In this document: positions 1 through 11,674 of the stretch, piece after piece | How the letters are laid out: each line of letters starts with the position of its first letter | Numbering within the stretch: position 1 is the first letter of the stretch | Source: Mesoplasma chauliocola | GTDB taxonomy: Bacteria; Bacillota_I; Bacilli_A; Mycoplasmatales; Mycoplasmataceae | DNA: 64,000 nt | Assembly (NCBI RefSeq): GCF_002290085.1 | Contig: NZ_CP023173.1 | Span: forward strand, 62,001-126,000 | Direction: 5' to 3' | Program-made: the position numbers and the translations under genes | Notes under the pieces: model-generated | The model's database searches: none | Told to the model about the DNA's origin: nothing | Seen by the model: only the letters and a program-made list of their open reading frames with translations

Positions 1-1
1 T

Positions 2-994
2 ATAGCGACTGCTATTGGTTCTTTTGGGCAAGTTGGCGCAGCAATTGGTTTAATATTTGTAACAAGAAACTCGCAATTAAAAAATTATACAACTGGTTGT
101 CTTGCTGCTGGGTTTTTAGGTATAAGTGAACCTATAATTTATGGAGCAACTTTACCAAAGATTAGACCATTCATTGGTGGATGTATTGGCGCAGGTATAG
201 GTGGTTGATTATTAGGTTTATTAAATATAAAAGCATCAGTTGTTTCTGGTCTTGGAGTATTTTCAATAACAGCCGTTTCTGGTTTTGCTGATCAAGCGTT
301 GTTTATTTTATGTTGAGTTGTTACAATAGCAACCGGGGCCTTATTTACAATTCTTTTATATTCAGAAAAATGAGATGAATATAAATATTCTAAAAAACAA
401 TTTAGAAAAATTAATAAAATATTATTACCAATATTTAAAAATAAAAATGAAGATTTAAATTTAATAAAAGAGAAATTAAATAAAATTGAAAATGTTTATT
501 TAGAAGAAGTTCAAAAAAACAAATCATTGTTTAACAAATATTACAAATACTTTATTTTAAAAACTAAGTATGAATCTAAAACAAATTTATTAATTCAAAA
601 AGAAGAAAAAATAAAAAGAAAGCTTTATAACAATGCTGAAAGAATGTTAAGTAAAGAAAAAGTTGATAAAGTAAAATTAAATAAAGCGATAATTAAATCT
701 AATGATTTTAATCTAGATAAAGAAAAAAATGAAATTAACAAAAAATTAATTGAGTTAAAAAATTTAAATAGTGAAATGATTTCTGAGTATAATGAAATGA
801 TAAAAAATTTAACTATTAGTTCTGAAAAAGCATTAAATGATCTTGCTAAATTATCAAGATTTGAAGAGATTACAAAATTCAAAACTAATATGCATAATGC
901 CATTAATTCAGTTGAAATTAATTTTGGAGTTATAGACGAGCAAGAACAACTATTTAACAAACAAGATAGATTAAAAGCAAAAACTTTTAATTAA
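2..994 (+). CDS. PTS sugar permease, EIIC C-terminal part with long cytoplasmic tail (5' partial)
   Basis: The gene enters from the left edge, so only the last 330 or so residues are seen. The first ~115 residues are membrane segments of a glucose/beta-glucoside-type EIIC, with the motif GFLGISEPIIYG found in this family. TGA at 208, 313 and 370 reads as Trp. From about position 370 the protein becomes a charged, Lys/Glu-rich helical tail of about 200 residues, which ordinary EIIC domains lack. The second PTS gene in the window (4943-7573) has the same architecture. A GH1 phospho-glucosidase starts 13 bases downstream, so the permease probably imports a beta-glucoside as its 6-phosphate. Sugar specificity cannot be told from the sequence. 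Confidence 0.85.
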
Positions 995-1007
995 AATGGA
1001 GAAAGAA

Positions 1008-2459
1008 ATGAAATTTATTAAAGATGATTTTTTATGAGGTGGAGCAACAAGTGCTGGACAAATTGAAGGTGCCTGAAATAAAAATATGAAGTCACCGACT
1101 TTACTTGATGTATCACCTTTTAATTCTGAAATAGACAGAAAAGAAATGCAAATTTCTTCTAAAACGAAAAATGAATATTTAAAAAACCTTGAAGTTATTG
1201 AAGATTATAAGTTTCCAAAAAGATTGGGTATCAATTTTTATGATAAGTATAAAGAAGATATTGCTTTATTTAAAGAAGCAGGAATGAACATTTATAGAAT
1301 GTCAATTGCTTGATCAAGAATTTTTCCAAATGGAAATGAACAACAACCAAATGTTGAGGGACTTCAGTTTTACAAAAATGTTTTTGAAGAGTGTAAAAAA
1401 AATGGATTAAAAATAATGGTCACAATGCAACATTTTGATGTTCCAATTCCAATAATGACAAAATACGGGGGATGAGTTAATAAAAAAGTAATTGATTTAT
1501 ATTTAAAGTATGCAGAAGTGCTTTTTAAAGAATTTTATGAGGATGTTGATTTTTGATTACCCTTTAATGAAATAGATATTGCCATATGAGCTCCTGAATT
1601 AGGAATTGGAATTTTTAAATCTGATTATTCAGAAGATCAAAAAAGTTTGGTTTCTGCAAGTTATCAAGGTTTACATAATCAATTTGTTGCTCAAGCCAAA
1701 ACAATTGAATTAGCTAAAAAAATATCAGATAAAATAAAAATTGGATGTATGCTAGCAAATTCAACAACTTATGCAATAGATTGTAAACCAGAAAATGTAA
1801 TGGAAAACCTAAAAATGCAACAATTTTCAAGGTGATTCTATTATGATGTTATGGCTAGAGGGGAATACCCAAAATACATTAAAAGACACTTTTCAGAAAA
1901 TAACATTTTATTAGATATTACTTCTGAAGAATTAGAAATTATAAAAAATAATACTATTGAATACATAACTTTTAGTTACTATATGACTGGGACAGTTTCA
2001 AAAGACAAAATTAAAAAAGCAAACGCTAATTTACATGACATAGGAGAAAACCCGTTTTTAGAGTCTACTGAATGAGGGTGACAAATTGATCCGATAGGTT
2101 TAAGAATAACATTAAATGAAATATGAGATAGATATCAACTACCTATTTTTATTTCTGAAAACGGAATAGGTGTTGTTGAAACATTAAATAGTTCTCAAAC
2201 TGTTGAAGATGATTACAGAATAAAATATCTAAAAGAACATATTATTCAAATTAATGAAGCCTTGAAAGACGGAGTTGACGTATTTGGCTATACAATGTGA
2301 ACTCCAATTGATGTAGTTTCAGCTTCAACTTGTGAAATGTCAAAAAGATATGGATTAATTTTTGTAGATTATGATGATTATCACAATGGAACTGGAAAAA
2401 GATTTAAGAAAAAATCTTATCACTGATTCCAAAACTTTATGAAAACTAAAGAATTATAA
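1008..2459 (+). CDS. bgl: 6-phospho-beta-glucosidase, GH1 family (copy 1)
   Basis: This 483-residue cytoplasmic glycosidase should hydrolyse beta-glucoside 6-phosphates delivered by the PTS permease upstream. The start follows a GGAGAAAG-type ribosome site. It opens with FLWGGATSAGQIEGA, the GH1 N-terminal signature. The acid/base Glu lies in the motif LPFNEID and the nucleophile Glu in ISENGIG. Length is normal for the family. It is paralogous to the 7575-9026 gene, with the same length and a 68-base identical block. The gene needs TGA as Trp. Family assignment is firm; the exact substrate (cellobiose, arbutin or salicin type) is not. Confidence 0.92.
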
Positions 2460-2511
2460 AATAATAATCAAGTACATAAAATTAAAATTGGGAGTGCAAC
2501 ACTTCTAACCT

Positions 2512-2572
2512 AATGTCTCATAAAATTTCTGAGTTGATTTGTAGTTCAGAATTTCACGAGACATTTTATTTA
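2512..2572 (+). terminator. Long imperfect inverted repeat after the first GH1 gene, possible terminator
   Basis: AATGTCTCATAAAATTT and its near complement AATTTCACGAGACATT flank a short loop, followed by a T-rich run. It could terminate the PTS-bgl transcript. The sequence just before it, GAGTGCAACACTTC, resembles the ends of some mollicute insertion sequences, so this could instead be an IS remnant. Confidence 0.45.
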
Positions 2573-3180
2573 TTTGATTTAATATTTTGGTATACAATAA
2601 TATATCTAACTCTATTAAATAAAATTATAGTATTACAAAAGAGAAACAAAATAAACTTTTGAATAAGCTTTACATTTTTTCCAACTAGTCCAATTCTAAA
2701 ATTCTTCTTTGCAATGACACCGTATAATTTAGCAGAATATTATTTAGTATTTAAAGTATTAACTAAATTGCTTTTAACCAAGAAGGTGGCAGAACAACAA
2801 TTATTAAAGTATCAACTTGCAATTTAACTTTATTCAACTAGGTTTTGTATGATCACTAATAATTAAAAATGGCTTTGATAAAAAATCACAGAAAAGAACA
2901 CTAATTTAACTAATAGTTAGTATTTTGTTATTCCTATATTATTGGTTAATCTTCAATTATATATTCAGAATAATAATTACTATATACAACAACTAATTGA
3001 TTATTGATTGAATTTTTATAACATGTTTGTAAGCATGCATAAATACTTATTTTATTTTCACTTGATTCAAATTATTTGAAAAGTTATTTTTTCTAATTAT
3101 TTTTAATATTTTTAACTTTTTCAAAGGACCAATGGAAATAGGTTTCAAATCATTTGCACAATTTAAATTAATAAAACACA

Positions 3181-3208
3181 AAAAAAGATGCAATTTTGCA
3201 TCTTTTTT
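3181..3208 (-). terminator. Terminator of nagB-like gene
   Basis: A perfect hairpin with arms AAAAAAGATGCA and TGCATCTTTTTT lies 65 bases beyond the nagB stop on the minus strand. It ends in a T-run in both directions. Confidence 0.8.
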
Positions 3209-3273
3209 AATATCTTATTTAATATTTACTTTTTTGGTATCCCTACACAATACCCATTTTTTTAAATTCTTTT

Positions 3274-3993
3274 TTATGCTTTTGCTATACTATTTGCTTC
3301 CTCGTCTAATATTAATGTAAAGAAGGGATGTAAAGTTAAAATTGTTGAAGGTACTTCTTCTATAACTGGACCATTAATTATTTGGTCAATTACTTCAGCT
3401 TTTCCTTTACCATTTGCAATCATTATAATATTTCTAACTGCCATTATATCTCTTGGACCCATTGTTACAAATTGGTCAGCAAATAAATTTAAATCTAATT
3501 TAGGAACACTAATATTATTTTCAAGATCTATATTATTGATCAATCTTGTTCTATCACCAAATTTTGTAACACCTGACATATTTCCGCAAAAATGGCCATC
3601 AGTTCCGATTCCTAAAAGAATTAAATCAAGTCCGCCATCTTTTTCTAATTGAGCAATGTGCTCTTTATAGTTAAGAACATTTAGCTGGTGAATTTGTTCT
3701 TTATTAATATTTATATGCTTAAAGAACAATTCTGTTAAGTCTTTAAAAGTGATTCCTGTTGTTAAGTCGTTTCTTAAAGGAACTTCATCAAAATTATAAA
3801 AATGTAATTTTTCAATGTAGTCTAAGTCATTTATTATAGAGATTATTTTCTCATAGAATAATTTAGGGCTTTTTCCTCCGGTTACAGAAACATTAATTCT
3901 TTTTTTATTTTTATTTTGTTCAAGTATATTAATGAATGATTTAATAGCTTCATCAGTCATTGCTTCATAGTTTTTAGTTTTAATTATATTCAT
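3274..3993 (-). CDS. nagB: Glucosamine-6-phosphate deaminase/isomerase family protein
   Basis: This 239-residue member of the NagB/RpiA/6-phosphogluconolactonase fold would act on a sugar 6-phosphate in the cytoplasm. The phosphate-binding loop VTGGKSP is at residues 38-43 and the motif GIGTDGH at 128-134. After the His the protein reads FCGNMSG rather than the IAFNEP of classical NagB, so it belongs to the YieK-like subgroup and its substrate is less certain. A clear AAGGAGAT ribosome site precedes the start. It is divergent from an RpiR-type regulator and sits between two PTS/GH1 cassettes, which fits amino-sugar or glucoside catabolism. The NagB name is a family-level call. Confidence 0.75.
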   Translation of the reverse strand: MNIIKTKNYEAMTDEAIKSFINILEQNKNKKRINVSVTGGKSPKLFYEKIISIINDLDYIEKLHFYNFDEVPLRNDLTTGITFKDLTELFFKHININKEQIHQLNVLNYKEHIAQLEKDGGLDLILLGIGTDGHFCGNMSGVTKFGDRTRLINNIDLENNISVPKLDLNLFADQFVTMGPRDIMAVRNIIMIANGKGKAEVIDQIINGPVIEEVPSTILTLHPFFTLILDEEANSIAKA

Positions 3994-4104
3994 AATATCT
4001 CCTTGTTGTATATAATAAATATAAAGCTTAATATTTGAAAATAATTCTTTTCTGAAATTTAATAAACTACTTTCTAAATTTAAAATTTTTTAAAGGAGAT
4101 TGAT

Positions 4105-4848
4105 ATGGAAAATTTTTACGAAAAATTAGAATACTTATCAAAAGGATATGTTGATTCGGCATATAGAAATTTAAGTTCTAGTTTGCTTAATTCCATAGGC
4201 TCTGGAAAATTCTTAAAATCAAAGGAATTAGCAGAAGAATGTTTTGTAAGTGAATCAACTATTACAAAATTTTCAAAGTTTTTAGGTTTTTCAGGATATA
4301 GAGAACTTTTATTTCATTTAAAAAATGATCATGATGCTTTTTTTGCTTTAAAGAAAAATGCAAAAAATAAAAGTTTTCAAGATCTTGAGCGTTGGGTTGA
4401 AACTAAAGAAAATTTTATTGAAAAACTTTCCAAAGAATTAGTTAAAAAAGAAATTGTTGTAAACATATTCAGGTCATATCAGCTTACTGAAGTTGCTGAA
4501 TTAATAAATATGGCACTTTTAAATTTGAAAATAGAATCTAGAGTTTTGAATCATAATAATTTATTTAATGGATCAAAAAAAAATTATAATAAAAGAAATA
4601 TAAATTTAATATTTTTTTCAGGAAGAGACAACGACACCTTAGAAATGTTTGTAAAAAAATATGAAATAAGTTTGAATAAGGAAGACTTAAAACATAACAA
4701 TTTTTTAATTATAAGCGAAAGACAAAAAAACAAAATAGATATAAAAAGCAATACAATAACTTTTACAAATGATCATTCGCAGTTTGATAGAAGTATGCAA
4801 ATAATGATGCTCTTTTATAACATAAGAAATAAAATACAAGACAAGTAA
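4105..4848 (+). CDS. RpiR/MurR-type sugar-responsive transcription regulator
   Basis: The 247-residue protein has an N-terminal helix-turn-helix of the RpiR family at about residues 1-77 (STITKFSKFLGFSGYREL). A weakly conserved C-terminal region occupies the place of the SIS sugar-phosphate-binding domain. RpiR proteins bind operators and respond to phosphosugars. It is divergent from nagB and 94 bases upstream of the PTS permease gene, so those are its likely targets. The start follows AAAGGAGATTGAT. The SIS part is divergent enough that the effector cannot be predicted. Confidence 0.8.
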   Translation: MENFYEKLEYLSKGYVDSAYRNLSSSLLNSIGSGKFLKSKELAEECFVSESTITKFSKFLGFSGYRELLFHLKNDHDAFFALKKNAKNKSFQDLERWVETKENFIEKLSKELVKKEIVVNIFRSYQLTEVAELINMALLNLKIESRVLNHNNLFNGSKKNYNKRNINLIFFSGRDNDTLEMFVKKYEISLNKEDLKHNNFLIISERQKNKIDIKSNTITFTNDHSQFDRSMQIMMLFYNIRNKIQDK

Positions 4849-4866
4849 ACTACTTTACAAAAAGTA

Positions 4867-4906
4867 AGTCTTGTTTTTTTTTTTTTTTAATGAGAAAAAC
4901 AAGACT
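4867..4906 (+). promoter_or_regulatory. Palindrome with T15 tract upstream of PTS gene, possible operator
   Basis: Perfect 12-base arms AGTCTTGTTTTT and AAAAACAAGACT flank a homopolymeric run of 15 T (4874-4888). A candidate -10 (TATATT) follows at about 4906-4912, so the palindrome covers the likely -35 region of the PTS promoter. No T-run follows the second arm, which argues against a simple plus-strand terminator. It may be an RpiR operator, and the T15 run may vary in length. Confidence 0.45.
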
Positions 4907-4942
4907 ATATATTGGAAAATATTCTAGAAAGGAATTAAAAAT

Positions 4943-7573
4943 ATGGAAATAAAAATTTATGCTCCAGTCGATTGTTTTGCAAAAGAAATGTCTAAATGTT
5001 CAGACCCTACATTTGCAAATAAAATGCTAGGGGATGGTATAGTTATTGAACCTAAAAGTAATAAGTTTATTTCTCCATTTGAGAATGCAACATGTAGTTT
5101 AGTATTCGATACAAAACATGCTTATGGTTTTAAAGTTAAAAATTGCGAATTTCTTGTTCATTCAGGAATTGATACTGTTAATTTGAATGGTGAGCCATTT
5201 AACACAAAATTAAAACCAGGAATGAATATTAAAAAGGGCGAAGAAATATTTTCTGTAGATTTAAAAAAAATAATAAAAAAAGGCTTATCAACTGAAACAC
5301 CTATTATTTTTACTAGTACAAATAAAGATTTAAGAATAAAAAACTTTAAAGAAGGAAATTATAGTCAGGGTGAATTAATTTGTACTTTTGAGATTAGTGA
5401 AAGTAAAAAAGTCAATGAGGAAAATCAAAGTGTAATAAATTTAGAAACTTATTTCGGAGCTGCAAATAAATATGCTCAAGCAGCCTATGATTTAAACAAA
5501 ATGGTTGGTTCAAATGGGAACTATTCAGATGTTTATAATTGTATGACTCGTTTAAGATTCAAAATACTTGATAAAACAAAGGTTCAAGAAAATCAAATTA
5601 AAGAACATAAAATGGTTAAAGGTTTAATTTGAAATGGTGATGAATTGCAAATTATAATTGGTCAAGATGTTTATAAAGTTAAAGATGAAGTTTCAAAATT
5701 ACTTTTAACTGAAAAAACAACAAAAACAAAACAGCCAATGTTTAAGAGAGCATTATCAACTTTTGCAGGTATTATGGTACCATTAATTCCTGTATTTATT
5801 GGGGCAGGTATAATTCAAGCACTAATAGGTGTTTTTACATTATTCAATATAATGCCCGTATTTGATGTTACACAAAACGGATTAGAACAAATAATGAATG
5901 TTAAGGGTTGAGATATTGCATGACTAATATTATTTGCCATGGGAAAAACAACAACTACATTTTTGGGGGTGTTAATAGCCGCTTCAGCTGCAAAGTTCTT
6001 TAAATTAAGAATGGTTATTGGAGTCTCCCTAGGAATTATTATGTGTTCGCCTTTATTATATTTAGGCGGCGGGTCATCTGGAATGGGTGGATCATGAACT
6101 CTATTTACTTTAGGGAAAGTAACAGTTTCGAACCCTGAGTTACAAGTTCTTTTTGATAAATGACTTACAATTGTAATCACTCCAGCTAATTTAAAAATAT
6201 TTGTTATGATTTTTTTAATATGAGTAGCTAAGAAATTAGACGATTGGGTTAATTCTTGAATTAACCCATTATTTGAGCTAACAATTAGATCATTCTTAGT
6301 ATTCTTAATTGCTGGAGCATTGGGATTTGGGATATTTATTCCAATTTGAAACTTCATTGAAGGATTCTTGGGAGTTGTTATGTACTTTATTGGAAAACTT
6401 CCTTTTGGATTAGGTTTAGGAATTTATACAGCAATATGACAAATAGCTGTTGTTTTTGGTATTCATATTGCATTTGCAATTGTTGCAATGATTCAATCAT
6501 TAACAAGTATTGCTTCAGGGCAAGGAGGATATGCTATATTTAGTCCAGGGCAATCAATATCAGTATATGCACAATTAGGAGCCTTAATTGGATTAATAAT
6601 AGTAACAAAAAACAAGCAATTAAAAAGAACAGCAATTTCAATGGTTCCGGTTGGTTTCTTAGGGATAACAGAACCAATAATTTATGGTATTAATCTTCAA
6701 AAAAAACAATTGTTCCTATCAGGTATTCTAGGTGCCTTTATTGCAGGTACATTTGCAGGTGCCGTTGGAGTAACAGGTAGAGTTGGTACAGGACTTGGCA
6801 TATTTGAGGCAATAGGATTTTTTCAATATACAATATATGATCCAACAGGGTCAATAGCACAATCAACTGGTCAGTTATCAGCATTGGGTAATGGTTTATT
6901 ATATTTAGCGGCTTGTGCAATTGCATTAGGTACAGGTATATTATTTGCAGCTCTTTCATACAAGGAGAGACCAAGTGAAAAATATGCAGTTAAATCAATT
7001 AATAAAAAAATATTTAATTTAATTAATAAAAATGAAAATTTAGATATTGAAGAAAGAAAAAAAATAATAAAAAAATTAGAAAAAGATTTAAATGTTATTT
7101 CAAAAGAAGATGAGAAACAAATAAAAGATGTTGAAAAACAAATATTAGATCTAATAAAAATAAAATCTGAAATATCTGCGCTAGAAGAAAAAGATAGTAA
7201 AGTCAATACAAAATTAATTCTTAAAGGTAAAAAGGCAATCAAAAAATCAAATGAAGAAAAAGCCCTTGAAATTTATAATATCATTGAAAACTCACCAAGA
7301 ATAAAAAAAATTGAAATGTTATCTAAAGAAGTTTCAATCGCAGACAAAGCAATTGAAATAGATAAAATTAATAAAATTATAGATGCTAAAAAAGAAAAAA
7401 TACAAAAAACTTTAGGCGAAGTTAAGTTATTTGATAAAAAGGACTTAACTTTAATGATGAATAATTATGAAGAAGCTTTAAGTTCGCTATTTATAGCTTA
7501 CAAAATCAAAGAACCTGCAAAGCAAGAAAACAAATATATTTTTAAAAACAAAAGACAAGTAAAAGAGGTATAA
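4943..7573 (+). CDS. PTS permease, EIIA-EIIB-EIIC of the glucose/beta-glucoside family with helical tail
   Basis: This is an 876-residue multidomain sugar phosphotransferase permease. Residues 1-155 are an EIIA-Glc-like domain with candidate phospho-His in FLVHSGIDTV (H73; H59 is the second conserved His). Residues ~170-255 are EIIB with phospho-Cys C200 in NCMTRLRF. Residues ~265-672 are the membrane EIIC, with GFLGITEPIIYG. Residues ~673-876 are a Lys/Glu-rich tail, probably coiled coil, which standard permeases lack. The A-B-C order differs from the B-C-A order of BglF. TGA codons read as Trp. It ends 1 base before the GH1 gene and so is almost certainly cotranscribed and functionally coupled with it. 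Confidence 0.92.
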
Positions 7574-7574
7574 A

Positions 7575-9026
7575 ATGAAATTTATTAAAAAAGATTTCCT
7601 GTGAGGAGGAGCTACTTCAGCTTCACAAGTAGAGGGAGCATATGATGTTGACGGAAAATCGTTAACCATTGCTGAAATGAGACCTTTTAACCCAAACTTA
7701 GATAGAAAAAGTGTTCATGAATTAAACAACTATACTCGTAAAGATTATGAAAAATCAATTGAAAACAAAGAGAGACTACACTATCCAAAAAGAATAGGTA
7801 TAGATTTTTACCACAGATACAAAGAAGACATTGCTTTATTTAAAGAAGCAGGAATGAACATTTATAGAATGTCAATTGCTTGATCAAGAATTTTTCCTAA
7901 TGGTGATGAAAAAGAACCAAACAAACAAGGTTTAAAATTTTATAAAGAAGTTTTTGAAGAATGTAAAAAAAATGGAATGGAAGTTATGCTAACTATTCAA
8001 CATTATGATGTTCCATATCCAATAGCAAAAAAATATGGTGGTTGATCAAATAAGCAAGTAATTAATTTATTTGTTAAATTTGCGACTGTCATTATGAAAG
8101 AATATAAGGATTTAGTTAAATACTGATTACCTTTTAATGAAATCAATGTAGCACCATTAGCTCCTACAACAGGTTTAGGAATTTTCAGAGAAAACTTTAG
8201 CTCTGAAAAAGAATATATGAATGCAGCATATCAAGGTTTACATAATCAATTTTATGCTCAAGCTAAGGTTATTGAGATTGCAAAAACAATTTCTAGCAAC
8301 ATTAAAATGGGGTGCATGGTTGCAAATATGACAACTTATTCATCAGATTGTAATCCCGTTAACATTTGAGAAAATTTATCTAGCCAACAAATGCAAAGAT
8401 ACTTCTATTATGATGTTATGTTAAAAGGAGAATATCCAACATATTCAAAAAGATACTTTGAAGAAAAGGGAATTAAATTTGAAGCAACTCCAGAGGAATT
8501 AAAAGTAATTAAAGAAAATAATGTTGAATATATAACTTTTAGTTACTACATGACTTCAACAGTTTCAAAAGAATTAAAAGATGCTGCTGGGGGCAATTTA
8601 ATGTTGGGTGGCAAAAATCCTTTCTTAAAAGCTACTGAATGAGGATGACAAATTGACCCAATAGGTTTAAGAATTACTTTAAATCAATTATGAGATAGAT
8701 ATCAAGTACCATTATTTATTTCTGAAAACGGAATAGGTGTTGTTGAACAGTTAGATAAAAATAAAACTGTTGAAGATGATTATAGAATAGAATATCTAGC
8801 TAAACATTTTGAACAAATAAACGAAGCAATTAAAGACGGGGTTGATGTATTTGGCTATACAATGTGAACTCCAATTGACGTTGTAAGTTTATCAACAAAT
8901 GAAATGTCAAAAAGATATGGTTTAATCTTTGTTGATTATGATGATTATCATAAAGGAACAGGGGATAGATTTAAGAAAAAATCTTTTACATGATTCCAAG
9001 AATTTATGAAAACTAAGGAATTATAA
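7575..9026 (+). CDS. bgl: 6-phospho-beta-glucosidase, GH1 family (copy 2)
   Basis: This 483-residue paralogue of the 1008-2459 gene has FLWGGATSASQVEGA at the N-terminus, acid/base Glu in LPFNEIN and nucleophile Glu in ISENGIG. Its ribosome site AAGAGGT lies inside the end of the PTS gene and the spacing is 1 base, so translation is probably coupled. It would hydrolyse the phospho-glucoside imported by that permease. Bases 7830-7897 are identical to 1260-1327 of copy 1, although flanking codons differ, which suggests local gene conversion. The exact sugar is unknown. Confidence 0.93.
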
Positions 9027-9033
9027 AAAATTA

Positions 9034-9061
9034 AAAAAGTGCTTTGTTTAGCACTTTTTTA
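9034..9061. terminator. Bidirectional terminator between bgl copy 2 and thiT
   Basis: The hairpin AAAAAAGTGCT/AGCACTTTTTT follows the GH1 stop by 7 bases. It overlaps the stop codon of the convergent thiT gene, so it can serve both strands. Confidence 0.85.
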
Positions 9062-9712
9062 ATACATCTTTTCTTTTAAAGGTTTTAAAGTATAACAAGT
9101 AATCGGAATTGTGATCAGATACAGAATTCAATCGAATATAGAATTAACAGCATTAACACTTATTGAATAGATTCACACTCCTTGCCCTTCTGGAGCATAT
9201 TGTCCATAAAATAAAACTCCACCAAAAGTTTTAGATCAAAATCCTAGAAATACATAAATAGTTATTATTAAGATAAAAACTCATTGATGGACTATTCAAA
9301 ACAAAACTACTTTCATGTTCTTTTTTGTTTTATTTCAAAATGAGTTATTTTCTAATTCATATTTTGGATTTATAACAAATTCTCTAGGAATAAATATACT
9401 ACACAATGAGACTAACAATAATGGAATAAAATAATCAAAAATATAAGCTAAAGGGATTGCAGAATCATAATTAGCAGGCATAAAAAATGCTATTATTCCT
9501 GCAAGTATTACAACAATTAAAGTTCTAAGCCAGTCTGTATAACATGCTAAAACAAATAACGGAATAAATTGTAAATTTAATGTAATAAAAAATGGTGGTA
9601 TTGTGTAACCAGCAATTAAATTTAAAACTAAGTACAATGAGAGCATCAATCCCATAACGGCTATGTCCTTAGTTCCAATTTTTTTGATTTTCAAATAAAA
9701 ATATCTTTTCAT
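9059..9712 (-). CDS. thiT: Thiamine transporter ThiT (ECF S-component)
   Basis: This 217-residue integral membrane protein is the thiamine-binding S-component of an energy-coupling-factor transporter. It has about six hydrophobic segments. The family motif GQYAPEGQGVW occurs in the C-terminal part, followed by SISVNAVNSIFDW. TGA codons at 9335-9337 and beyond read as Trp, so the gene is much longer than its first open segment. The start follows GGAGGTTCTTTTAC. A TPP riboswitch lies directly upstream, which supports the thiamine assignment. The shared EcfA/EcfT energising module is not in this window. Imported thiamine would serve the pyruvate dehydrogenase E1 encoded downstream. Confidence 0.92.
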
Positions 9713-9758
9713 GTAAAAGAACCTCCTACATAAAAAGACAGAATAACAAAATATTTTA

Positions 9759-9838
9759 GGACTTCCTACGCTAGTATTAACTAGATCAGGTTCTAAGAGT
9801 ATTTCTCAAGCTTTCGCTACCTCTGCCTTCTTACAAGT
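9759..9838 (-). promoter_or_regulatory. TPP riboswitch (THI element)
   Basis: Read on the minus strand, this leader contains GAACCTGATCTAGTTAATAC followed by TAGCGTAGGAAG, the highly conserved 3' half of the thiamine pyrophosphate aptamer. Upstream lies TTGAGA, a variant of the CUGAGA core. It precedes thiT by about 45 bases. No clear terminator follows, so control may act at translation through the AGGAGG ribosome site, but the switching structure was not modelled. Confidence 0.93.
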
Positions 9839-9923
9839 TAATATTAACATGCATGACAAAAAAATATAAGTTAAACTTATTTTTAATTGTTTTTGATAAA
9901 ATTATAAATAATTAGATTTATAG

Positions 9924-11466
<1,543 letters not shown>

Positions 11467-11468
<2 letters not shown>

Positions 11469-11491
11469 TGACTTAATAAGTCATTTTTATT
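11467..11491 (+). terminator. Terminator of metG
   Basis: The hairpin AATGACTT/AAGTCATT with a 3-base loop and a T-rich tail overlaps the last base of the stop codon. Confidence 0.8.
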
Positions 11492-11556
11492 TTTAAAAAG
11501 ACTTTATTTCTTATTATCTTATGTGGTTTTGGTATTTATTATTTAAACAATAAGAG

Positions 11557-11562
11557 TATAAT
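11557..11562 (+). promoter_or_regulatory. Candidate -10 box for the nox-pdh operon
   Basis: A TATAAT box lies about 112 bases upstream of nox, without a good -35 match. It implies an AU-rich 5' leader of about 105 bases containing a weak pairing between GGAAT and ATTTTCC. The leader (11563-11674) holds no open frame with a ribosome site. Confidence 0.5.
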
Positions 11563-11674
11563 AATATTTAGGAATATTTTTTATATTTTTTTGTTATTTT
11601 TGAAAAATTTTCCAAAAAAGAATAAATAGTAAAGATATTTTTTCTATAAAAATATTTTAAAAAGGAGTTATTAT

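Larger units (their letters stand above)
2460..3273. other. 814-base stretch without an intact gene
   Basis: No intact gene is seen between the first GH1 gene and nagB. The left end holds the inverted repeat described separately. A frame from 2513 to about 2830 stays open for ~104 codons with TGA as Trp, but it has no ribosome site, runs through the hairpin and shows no recognisable motif. A second hydrophobic or basic fragment follows in another frame. The stretch looks like decayed DNA, possibly an eroded mobile element or membrane-protein gene. The nagB terminator lies near the right end. Confidence 0.5.

Noticed and set aside
2513-2830. 104-codon frame when TGA is Trp
   Set aside because: It starts within a hairpin arm, has no ribosome site and no recognisable domain; it is treated as part of decayed DNA.
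3132-3320. 62-codon open frame on the plus strand
   Set aside because: It runs through the nagB terminator hairpin and into the antisense of nagB, with no recognisable domain.
3274-3993. nagB-like gene as 6-phosphogluconolactonase
   Set aside because: The fold motifs overlap with that family, but the GTDGHFCGNM pattern and sugar-PTS context favour the isomerase/deaminase group, and no oxidative pentose phosphate gene is seen. The call remains family-level.
5815-6357. 180-codon minus-strand frame
   Set aside because: It is an antisense shadow of the PTS EIIC region, with no ribosome site and no family motif.
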